Below are positions 1 through 5,528 of a stretch of 8,208 bases of DNA, in pieces. Source of the stretch: Rubrivirga sp. Its GTDB lineage: Bacteria > Bacteroidota > Rhodothermia > Rhodothermales > Rubricoccaceae. Positions within the stretch are counted from its first letter, which is position 1. Each line of letters opens with the position of its first letter. The stretch is from positions 1-8,208 of the forward strand of contig JAAXJP010000304.1 of the NCBI GenBank assembly GCA_012269805.1, given 5' to 3'. The notes under the pieces are model-generated. The model did no database searches and was not told the origin of the DNA. It saw only the letters and a program-made list of their open reading frames with translations. The translations under genes were made by a program, and so were the position numbers.

Positions 1-590
1 TGAGCGCTCTCGGCATCGCGGCGCACGTCACGGAGGGCGTCCAGCTCGGGCGCGAGCAGAACCTCCCTGAGATGGTCATCGACTTTATCGCGAGCCACCA
101 CGGGACCGGGCTGATCGAGTTTTTCTACCGGAAGGCGCAGGAGGCCGAGGAGGACCCGTCGGTCGTCGACGAGTCGGACTACCGGTACCCGGGGCCGCGG
201 CCGCAGACGAACGAGCAGGCCATCGTGATGCTGGCGGACTCCGTCGAGGCCGCCTCGCGGAGCCTCTCGAAGCCGACCCCGAAGCGGCTCGAGTCGCTCA
301 TCGACGCGATCGTCGCGGCGCGCGTGGCCGACGGCCAGCTCGACGAGTCGGCGCTGACCTTCGCGGACCTCGCGCGCATCAAGGAGGCGTTCCACGGCCT
401 CCTCTGCGGGATCTACCACTTCCGCGTCCGCTACCCCGACCAGGCCGACGACGCCGAGGCGCCCTCGGGCGATGGCGCGGCCCCCGACGGGGCCTCGGAG
501 GACCTCAAGGTCGTCGCCGACGCCACGCCGGACAGCGACGAGCCCGACGAGGAGACGCCGACGACGGAGGAGCGGTCGACGTTGGGATAG
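1..590 (+). CDS. 7TM-HD family cyclic di-AMP phosphodiesterase (PgpH-like), C-terminal part; 5' end outside window
   Basis: The reading frame is open from base 3 to a TAG at 588-590, so this is the last 195 codons of a gene that starts before the window. The visible part is the second half of an HD phosphohydrolase domain. It has an HHGT motif (residues 32-35 of the visible part), an RYPGPRPQT segment (about 61-69), LADSVEAASRSL with the conserved Asp at residue 79, a GQLDE...LTFADL stretch, and a closing GIYHFRVRYP. This arrangement is characteristic of the 7TM-HD proteins whose best-studied member, PgpH, hydrolyses cyclic di-AMP at the inner face of the membrane. The membrane segments and the first HD histidine and aspartate would lie upstream and cannot be checked. 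The last ~50 residues form an acidic, D/E/P/T/A-rich tail beyond the catalytic domain, probably disordered. The gene converges on the gntR-type gene. The family is confident; the nucleotide substrate is inferred. Confidence 0.9.
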   Translation, partial: SALGIAAHVTEGVQLGREQNLPEMVIDFIASHHGTGLIEFFYRKAQEAEEDPSVVDESDYRYPGPRPQTNEQAIVMLADSVEAASRSLSKPTPKRLESLIDAIVAARVADGQLDESALTFADLARIKEAFHGLLCGIYHFRVRYPDQADDAEAPSGDGAAPDGASEDLKVVADATPDSDEPDEETPTTEERSTLG

Positions 591-633
591 GAGCCGGCCG
601 TCCCGGCTCGGCCCGCCTCGCCGCCAAGGCGGG
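591..633. terminator. Two GC-rich hairpins between convergent genes, likely bidirectional terminator region
   Basis: The 46-bp gap between the convergent 7TM-HD and GntR genes is nearly filled by two inverted repeats. GAGCCGG (591-597) pairs with CCGGCTC (603-609) around a 5-nt loop, and CCCGCCT (612-618) pairs with AGGCGGG (627-633) around an 8-nt loop. The first begins directly after the stop codon of the left gene, and the second sits 3 bp past the stop codon of the right gene. Neither is followed by a clear T-run on either strand, so termination function is inferred from position and stem stability. Confidence 0.5.
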
Positions 634-636
634 GCC

Positions 637-1560
637 TTAGTCTGCGAGCGCGTCGCGGAGGCGGGACAGCGAGGCCGGGGCGAGGGTCGGGGCGAGCTCG
701 GCGTTCGGCGTGTCGAGGGCCGTCAAAACCGGGCGGACGCGGCGGCGGGCCTGTGGGGTGAACGCTACGAACGCCGACTGGCGGACGACCGTCTCGAGCT
801 GGCGCCGGTCGGCGTCCACGGGCAGCCCGAGAAGCGGCCCGGCGAACCCCGTCCGCTGGCGGAGCTCGTCGGAGAGCGGTGCGACGGCGTCGGCGTGGCG
901 GGTCACGAGGCCGAGCGACTCGCCGGGGCCGAGCCGCGCGATCCGTTCCAGCACGTCGAGCGGGTACTCGATCGCGGCGCCGACGATCTCGGCCTGCGGG
1001 CGCGCGCGGCGGGCCGTCCGGAGGTCGGGGAGGGCGACGACCAAGCCGTCGAGCGCGTCGAGGCCGGCGAGGTCGGAGAGGAGGGCCGGCGCCACGCGCT
1101 CCTGGAGCGCCGCGCCGGCCTGCTCGGCCCCGCTCTCGGCCAGCTCGCGGTAGCCGGCGGCGAACACGAGCGCCCGGCGTGCGCCCGGCCGCTCGAAAAA
1201 CTGAAGGCCCTCTTGAACGACGTACTCCACCTCGTCGTCGCTGAGGCCGAGGCCGATGAGCTTGTGGAGGGCCTCCTCGACGACGCCGGCCCCGCGCTCG
1301 AGCCGCTCGGCCCGCGACAGCGCCTGCCGCTCGACGACGACGTACCCGCCGCCGCGGCGGACGTCGACGAGGCCGTCCTCGGCCAGCCGCTGGTAGCTCT
1401 TGCGGACGGTGTGGAACGAGATCCCGAGCTGATCGCCGAGCTGGCGCGTCGACGGCAACCGCGAGCCCGGCCGGTACTTGCCCGATGCGATCTCGTACCG
1501 CATCGCCTCGACGAGCTGCTCGGCGAGCGGGAGCGGGGCGTCGCGGTCGAGCTCGATCAT
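637..1560 (-). CDS. GntR-type transcriptional regulator with unassigned C-terminal domain
   Basis: This is a 307-aa protein. Residues 1-78 are a typical GntR winged-helix DNA-binding domain: an N-terminal [16 protein letters not shown] helix, then [17 protein letters not shown], the recognition-helix region [19 protein letters not shown] and the wing RRGGGYVV. The remaining ~230 residues match no effector domain I can name. They do not look like FCD, UTRA or a MocR aminotransferase domain. They contain alternating strand and helix segments such as [19 protein letters not shown] and ESLGLVTRH, which would suit a small-molecule-binding alpha/beta fold. The ATG at 1560 is the natural start because the family motif begins immediately. 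The gene lies 96 bp downstream of ppgK on the same strand, so it may be the last gene of the egt-ppgK unit or have its own promoter. The ligand and targets are unknown; control of the neighbouring genes is a guess from position. Confidence 0.85.
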   Translation of the reverse strand: MIELDRDAPLPLAEQLVEAMRYEIASGKYRPGSRLPSTRQLGDQLGISFHTVRKSYQRLAEDGLVDVRRGGGYVVVERQALSRAERLERGAGVVEEALHKLIGLGLSDDEVEYVVQEGLQFFERPGARRALVFAAGYRELAESGAEQAGAALQERVAPALLSDLAGLDALDGLVVALPDLRTARRARPQAEIVGAAIEYPLDVLERIARLGPGESLGLVTRHADAVAPLSDELRQRTGFAGPLLGLPVDADRRQLETVVRQSAFVAFTPQARRRVRPVLTALDTPNAELAPTLAPASLSRLRDALAD

Positions 1561-1656
1561 GTCAGGTCCGACCGGGCGAAGTCAGGCTGGGAGAAGGGGT
1601 CGAGGTGGGCTCGTCTCGCCCCGTGCTTCCGCCGAACGAACCTCGGACGGCGCACG
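1561..1656 (-). promoter_or_regulatory. 96-bp gap between ppgK and the GntR gene, possible operator near the start
   Basis: This gap could carry a promoter for the regulator gene. Close to the start codon it has a 9-bp inverted repeat, GGTCCGACC (1565-1573), and two copies of GTCAGG 20 bp apart (1561-1566 and 1581-1586). GntR proteins bind short inverted repeats and often repress themselves, so the repeat could be an operator. It is short enough to arise by chance in DNA this GC-rich. I see no convincing -10 or -7 element. Confidence 0.2.
1630..1652 (-). terminator. Weak hairpin just after ppgK
   Basis: CGCCG (1630-1634) and CGGCG (1648-1652) form a 5-bp stem with a 13-nt loop, four bases past the ppgK stop codon. 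There is no T-run after it on the minus strand. It could weaken read-through from ppgK into the GntR gene, but the stem is short and the evidence thin. Confidence 0.25.
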
Positions 1657-2436
1657 CTATCCTTTGAGCATCTCCCGCGCAGCCAGCGCGGCGCCGACGA
1701 TTCCTGCCTCGTTGCCGAGCGCGGCCGGGACGACCTTCGCCTTGGTGTCGAGGAGGTGGCCGAACCTCTCCCACCGCTCGGGCTTGCTTACGCCGCCGCC
1801 GATGATGATGAGGTCGGGGGAGAGCAGGAACTCGTACATCGCCAGCACGGGCCGGACGCGCTTCTTCGCCCAGCGCTCCCAGCTCAGGTGCTCCTTGGAG
1901 CGGATCGAGTCGGCGGCGACGTGTTCCGCGATTCGCTTGTCGAACTTGATGTGCCCGAATTCGGTGTTCGGGACGAGGTGGCCGTCGGTAAAGAGCGCGC
2001 TGCCGATGCCCGTGCCGAGCGTCAGGAGGAGGACCGTGCCTTTGGCTCGCTTGCCGGCCCCGAACCGCATCTCGGCGATCCCCGCCGCGTCGGCGTCGTT
2101 GAGGACGGCGACCGGGACGCCGCAGGTCTTTTTGAACAGCTTGCCCGCGTCGGTCCCGATCCAGGCATCGTCGATGTTGGCCGCCGTCTCGACCACGCCG
2201 CGGACGACCCGGCCGGGGACCGTGCACCCGAGCGCGCCCTTCCACCCGTGGGCCTCCATCACCAGGCGCATCGTCTCGGCGACGGCCTTCGGGGTCGCGG
2301 GTTGCGGCGTCGGGATCCGGTGCCGGTCCTCGACCAGAACGCCCTTTTTCGTGTCGACCGGCGCCCCCTTGATCCCGGACCCGCCGATGTCGACGCCGAG
2401 GATGGTCCGGGGAGCCTTCTTCTTGGATTTGGCCAT
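1657..2436 (-). CDS. ppgK: Polyphosphate glucokinase (ROK-fold)
   Basis: This is a 259-aa cytoplasmic sugar kinase expected to phosphorylate glucose to glucose 6-phosphate with inorganic polyphosphate, and often also ATP, as donor. The phosphate-1 motif DIGGSGIKG is at residues 16-24 and the TPQPATP segment at 43-49. [12 protein letters not shown] is at 84-95, LNDADAAG with catalytic Asp114 at 112-119, LGTGIGSA at 140-147, the glucose-binding NTEFGH at 157-162 and the IIGGG turn at 211-215. Recalled mycobacterial PPGK has the same order and nearly the same motifs. The Cys-rich zinc motif of ordinary ROK kinases is absent, as is usual for this subfamily. The start is the ATG at 2436; the open frame extends 25 codons further, but that Arg-rich stretch overlaps the end of egtD and is unlike the family. 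Only 8 nt separate it from the egtD stop, so it is probably co-transcribed. The choice of polyphosphate over ATP is inferred from the family. Confidence 0.93.
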   Translation of the reverse strand: MAKSKKKAPRTILGVDIGGSGIKGAPVDTKKGVLVEDRHRIPTPQPATPKAVAETMRLVMEAHGWKGALGCTVPGRVVRGVVETAANIDDAWIGTDAGKLFKKTCGVPVAVLNDADAAGIAEMRFGAGKRAKGTVLLLTLGTGIGSALFTDGHLVPNTEFGHIKFDKRIAEHVAADSIRSKEHLSWERWAKKRVRPVLAMYEFLLSPDLIIIGGGVSKPERWERFGHLLDTKAKVVPAALGNEAGIVGAALAAREMLKG

Positions 2437-2444
2437 TCTGCAAG

Positions 2445-3452
2445 CTAGCGCGGGGCGCCGCCGCGCGTCTCGTACAGCTCGACGGCGAACCAGCCGCGGG
2501 GGTCCGTCCACCGCTTGCGGCGTACCAGGCCGGCCTCCTGGGCCAGGGCCGCCAGCCCGTCGGGCCCGAACTTGTGGGAGTCCTCGGTGTGGATCGTCTC
2601 GCCGGCCTCGAAGCGGAAGGCGTGGCCGAGTACCGTGAGCGTCTGGGCCTCCCGCGACCGAAGGTGCATCTCGACCCGGTGCGGACGCTCACCGAGCCGG
2701 ACCTCGTGGGCCCAGGCGTCGAGGTCGGCGTCGCCGTCGAGCTCGCGGTTAATGCGGCGGAGCACGTTGAGGTTGAACGCCGCCGTGACCCCCTCGGGGT
2801 CGTCGTAGGCCCGGCGGAGGACGGCGGCGTCTTTCCACTGATCGACCCCGATGAGGAGCGCGCCGTCGTCCCCGGCCACCTCGGCGGCGTGGCGGAGGAA
2901 GCCGCGCGCCTCGTCGGGCGTGAAGTTTCCGATCGTCGAGCCGGGGAAGAACACGACCACGCGCGAGGTCTCGGCCGGGAGGTCCGGCAGGTCGAAGGCG
3001 CGCGTGTAGTCGGCCGCGACGGGGAGGACCGGCAGGCCCGGATACGCTCCGCGGAGGGCCTCGGCCGACTGCTCGAGGAACGCGGCCGAGATGTCGATCG
3101 GGACGTAGGCCGCGAGCGTCCGGCGGGCGTGGAGCGCGTCGAGGAGGATCCGGGTCTTCTCGCTCGACCCGCTCCCGTACTCGACGAGGGCCGCGTTCTT
3201 CCCGATCGCCTCGACCATCTCATCGCCGTGGTCGAGGAGGATCTGGCGCTCCGTCCGCGTCGGGTAGTAGGCGTCGAGGCGCGTGATGGCGTCGAAGAGG
3301 CGCGAGCCGCGCTCGTCGTAGAAGTACTTGGCCGGAATCCGGCGGGGCCGCCGCGCGAGCCCCGCGAGCACGTCGCGGCCGAACGCCGACGCCGTCGATG
3401 CGGGCGCCGAGGCGGACGGCTCCGTGTCTGTCTCCTCGGGCAGGGAGGGCAT
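2445..3452 (-). CDS. egtD: L-histidine N-alpha-methyltransferase
   Basis: This is a 335-aa SAM-dependent enzyme that adds three methyl groups to histidine, giving hercynine, the first step of ergothioneine synthesis. After a low-complexity N-terminus (residues 1-25), the family core begins at [20 protein letters not shown] (37-56) and YYPTRTE (62-68). The SAM-binding loop [11 protein letters not shown] is at 90-100, PIDIS at 118-122 and [10 protein letters not shown] at 168-177, containing the Asn (176) expected to contact histidine. The late TEDSHKF (289-295) carries the Glu-x-Ser pair that defines histidine specificity in the studied mycobacterial enzyme. All key elements are present and the length is usual. 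The ATG at 3452 lies 2 nt after the egtB stop (TGAGCATG), so translation is probably coupled. The upstream continuation of the frame runs inside egtB and is not used. Confidence 0.95.
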   Translation of the reverse strand: MPSLPEETDTEPSASAPASTASAFGRDVLAGLARRPRRIPAKYFYDERGSRLFDAITRLDAYYPTRTERQILLDHGDEMVEAIGKNAALVEYGSGSSEKTRILLDALHARRTLAAYVPIDISAAFLEQSAEALRGAYPGLPVLPVAADYTRAFDLPDLPAETSRVVVFFPGSTIGNFTPDEARGFLRHAAEVAGDDGALLIGVDQWKDAAVLRRAYDDPEGVTAAFNLNVLRRINRELDGDADLDAWAHEVRLGERPHRVEMHLRSREAQTLTVLGHAFRFEAGETIHTEDSHKFGPDGLAALAQEAGLVRRKRWTDPRGWFAVELYETRGGAPR

Positions 3453-3454
3453 GC

Positions 3455-4786
3455 TCACGACCGGGCGAGCCGGAGGCCCGTGATTTGCCACGTCGCGTCG
3501 GGCGGGAAGAAGTTGCGGTACGTCGGCCGGATGTGGCTCCGGCTCGTCGCGACGCTCCCGCCGCGGAGCACGAACTGGTTGGCCATGAACTTGCCGTTGT
3601 ACTCGCCGAGCGCGCCCTCGAGCGGCTTGTAGCCTGGGTACGGCGTGTACTGGCTGTGCGTCCACTGCCACACTTGGCCGTACATCTGACGGAGCGCCGG
3701 CGCGTCGGCCGGGGCCCCGTCGCCGCCGCCGGGCGGGGCCGGGGTGGGGTGGAACCGGCCCGCGTCGGCGAACGGGCCCGGCGCGTCGCGGTGTCCGTCC
3801 CAGACCGTCCGCGCGGCGACCTCCCACTCGAACTCGCTGGGCAGCCGGGCGCCGGCCCAGCGGGCGAACGCGTCGGCCTCGAAGTAGCTGAGGTGGCAGA
3901 CCGGCTCGTTCGGGTCGACGGGCTTCATCCCCGAGAGCGTGAACACGGAGTAGCCGGTCGGGCTGTCCTCGTCGCGCTCCCAGTAGAACGGCTCGGTCCA
4001 CTCGTTCTCGACGCGCGTGGCCCAGCCGAGCGAGAGCCACAGCGGCGTGTCGTCGTAGCCGCCGTCGGCCATGAACTCGAGGTACTCGCCGCACGTCACG
4101 AGGCGGTCGGCGATCTCGAAGGCCTCGACAAACTGGCGGTGGCGTGGGCGCTCGTTGTCGAAGTGGAACCGCCCGCGGCTCGTCCGGCCGTCGCGCGCCT
4201 CGAAGCCGACCTCGTGGAGCCCGGCCTCGAACCGTCGCCACCCGAGCGGACCGGGGGCGACCGACGGGGCCTCAGCCCGCTCGCAGTAGGCCGGCCGGAG
4301 CGGGTTGACGGCGAACACGTGCTTGAGGTCGGTCAGCATCAGCTCCTGGTGCTGCTGCTCGTGGTGGAGCCCGACCTCGACGACGTCGGCGACGTCGGGC
4401 CGGTCGGCCTCGGCGAAGCCGTCGAGCAAGGCGGCCATGGCCTCGTCGACGTGATGGCGGTAGGCGAACACCTCCTCGACCGTTGGCCGCGAGAGGTAGC
4501 CGCGCTGGGCGCGGCAGTGCCGCTCGCCGGCCTGGACGTAGTAGCTGTTGAACAGGAACGGGTAGCGCTCGTCGTAGAGCCGGTACCCGTCGGCGAACGG
4601 CGTGAGGACGAAGGTCTCCCAGAACCACGTCGTGTGGGCGAGGTGCCACTTGGTGGGGGAGACGTCCGGAGAGGACTGGACGACGTAGTCCTCGGTCGCG
4701 AGCCCGCCGCAGAGCGACTCGGTAAAGGCGCGGACCTCGGCGAACCGGGCGGAGAGGTCGGTCGTGGCGGGGGCGACGGAGGGCAC
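3455..4786 (-). CDS. egtB: Ergothioneine biosynthesis sulfoxide synthase EgtB
   Basis: This is a 443-aa non-heme iron enzyme expected to join hercynine to a thiol donor with O2, forming the C-S bond and the sulfoxide. The N-terminal DinB-like part has the first iron histidine in SPTKWHLAH (H51) and the HX3HXE motif HEQQHQE (H142, H146). A C-terminal formylglycine-generating-enzyme-like domain runs from about residue 185 to the end, with FEIADRLVTCGEYLEFM, RLPSEFEWEVAAR and a closing VLRGGS...TYRNFFPP...GLRLARS. A Gly/Pro/Ala-rich loop at 347-363 looks like an insertion in this domain. No ATG precedes the conserved region in frame, so the start is taken as GTG at 4786. It lies 8 nt after the small ORF stop and begins GTG-CCC-TCC, the same codons 2-3 as egtD and dnaG. 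The donor may be cysteine or gamma-glutamylcysteine; no EgtA or EgtC is nearby. Confidence 0.94.
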   Translation of the reverse strand: MPSVAPATTDLSARFAEVRAFTESLCGGLATEDYVVQSSPDVSPTKWHLAHTTWFWETFVLTPFADGYRLYDERYPFLFNSYYVQAGERHCRAQRGYLSRPTVEEVFAYRHHVDEAMAALLDGFAEADRPDVADVVEVGLHHEQQHQELMLTDLKHVFAVNPLRPAYCERAEAPSVAPGPLGWRRFEAGLHEVGFEARDGRTSRGRFHFDNERPRHRQFVEAFEIADRLVTCGEYLEFMADGGYDDTPLWLSLGWATRVENEWTEPFYWERDEDSPTGYSVFTLSGMKPVDPNEPVCHLSYFEADAFARWAGARLPSEFEWEVAARTVWDGHRDAPGPFADAGRFHPTPAPPGGGDGAPADAPALRQMYGQVWQWTHSQYTPYPGYKPLEGALGEYNGKFMANQFVLRGGSVATSRSHIRPTYRNFFPPDATWQITGLRLARS

Positions 4787-4794
4787 GGCGAGCG

Positions 4795-4947
4795 TTAGGA
4801 GGTAGGGACGTCCGTGTCGCCGTCGTCGTCGCGGACGTCCGTGTCGTCGTCGGCGCGGCCCTGGGGCGTCGGCGGGCGCGTCTGGTCCGTCTCGGTGACG
4901 GGCTTCTCGGAGGGGGCGTCCTGAGGCGAGGCGGGCGTTTCGGACAT
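4795..4947 (-). CDS. Small acidic protein, 50 codons, first gene of the egt unit (hypothetical)
   Basis: The ORF runs from an ATG at 4947 to a TAA at 4795-4797 and encodes 50 residues beginning MSETPASPQDAPSEK and ending in DTDVPTS. I do not recognise a family. Three things support it as a real gene. Third codon positions are G or C in 47 of 50 codons, while second positions are mixed. Its stop lies 8 nt before the egtB GTG, the same spacing as egtD-ppgK. Its ATG abuts the divergent intergenic gap. The product has no hydrophobic segment, is rich in D, T, P, E and S, and is presumably disordered. A nine-residue period puts DTDV twice in the second half, encoded by a 14-bp direct repeat (4806-4819 and 4833-4846). 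Its role is unknown. It could be a small accessory protein or a leader whose translation feeds ribosomes to the GTG-started egtB. Confidence 0.55.
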   Translation of the reverse strand: MSETPASPQDAPSEKPVTETDQTRPPTPQGRADDDTDVRDDDGDTDVPTS

Positions 4948-5005
4948 GGGACCTTGTGGAGGGGAGGGCGTTGACCGACGAGCCCCACGTCCCGTTCCTG
5001 AGGAA
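4948..5005. promoter_or_regulatory. 58-bp divergent intergenic region between the egt unit and the MOSC gene
   Basis: Both transcription units must start in or near this gap, unless their promoters lie inside the opposing genes. It contains a perfect 11-bp inverted repeat, TTCCTGAGGAA (4995-5005), directly against the MOSC start codon. A TTGACC (4971-4976) resembles a -35 box on the + strand, but the sequence at -10 distance (4994-4999, GTTCCT) is not convincing. I cannot place a start site. The repeat could be an operator, or chance. Confidence 0.4.
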
Positions 5006-5506
5006 ATGCCCGGCCGCCTCGTCTCGATCTACGTCGCCCCCGAGGCGGGGGCCCCCGTCCGCGCTGTCGAGCGGGTCGGCGCGATCGAGGGCCGCGGCCT
5101 CGCCGGCGACCGCTACGCCGCCGGCGAGGGCTCGTTCAGCCGGTGGCCCGGCCGCGCCCGCGACGTCACGCTCATCGCCGCCGAGGCGTTGGCGGATGCG
5201 GAGGCCGAGTTCGGCGTCGCCGTCGCCGACGGCCAGCACCGCCGGAACCTCGTCGTCGAGGGCGTGCCGCTCGACGACCTCCGCGGCGTCCCGTTCGCGA
5301 TCGGCGCGGCGCGGTTCGAGGGCGTCCGGCTCTGCGCGCCGTGTTCCTACCTCGTCCGCGTGACGGGCCAGGACCGGATCTTCGACGCGCTCGTCCGCCG
5401 AGGCGGCCTCCGCGCCTCGGTCGTCGCGTCGGGGACCCTGGCGGTGGACGACGCCGTCACGTGGGACCCCGCCGACGTCGCGCGCCGGCCGACGCTCCCG
5501 GGGTAA
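5006..5506 (+). CDS. MOSC domain-containing protein
   Basis: This 166-aa protein is essentially a single MOSC domain, the fold shared with the C-terminal part of molybdenum cofactor sulfurase and with YiiM/YuaD-type proteins that bind metal-sulfur cofactors. Recognisable segments are the opening MPGRLVSIYVAP, GRGLAGDRYA (29-38), the RDVTLIAAEAL helix (52-62), HRRNLVVEGVPLDDL (78-92), the conserved cysteine region RLCAPCSYL (108-116; Cys110 and Cys113) and the closing RGGLRASVVASGTLAVDD. The ATG at 5006 is chosen because the family motif begins at once. An in-frame ATG 60 bp upstream (4946) would add an unlike GC-rich stretch and overlap the small ORF start codon. The gene lies 22 bp before dnaG on the same strand and is divergent to the ergothioneine genes. 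The substrate is unknown; a role in sulfur or molybdenum-cofactor chemistry is a family-level inference. Confidence 0.88.
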   Translation: MPGRLVSIYVAPEAGAPVRAVERVGAIEGRGLAGDRYAAGEGSFSRWPGRARDVTLIAAEALADAEAEFGVAVADGQHRRNLVVEGVPLDDLRGVPFAIGAARFEGVRLCAPCSYLVRVTGQDRIFDALVRRGGLRASVVASGTLAVDDAVTWDPADVARRPTLPG

Positions 5507-5528
5507 ACTGCCGGCCCCGACCACGCCC

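Noticed and set aside
472..2448. 658-codon open frame on the + strand across the GntR and ppgK genes
   Set aside because: It is antisense to two well-recognised genes and its translation is Arg/Ala/Glu-rich low complexity with no family motif, a common by-product of high-GC coding sequence.
2437..2511. 25-codon upstream extension of ppgK
   Set aside because: It overlaps the end of egtD, is Arg-rich, and is absent from the family; ATG at 2436 fits better.
4819..4850. CGTCGTCGTCG-like simple repeat as a possible regulatory or slippage tract
   Set aside because: It encodes the Asp runs of the small ORF (GAC codons), and the copies are too few and imperfect to suggest phase variation.
4946..5005. 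Earlier MOSC start at 4946, sharing CATG with the small ORF start
   Set aside because: The added 20 residues are unlike MOSC N-termini, while the ATG at 5006 begins the family motif directly.
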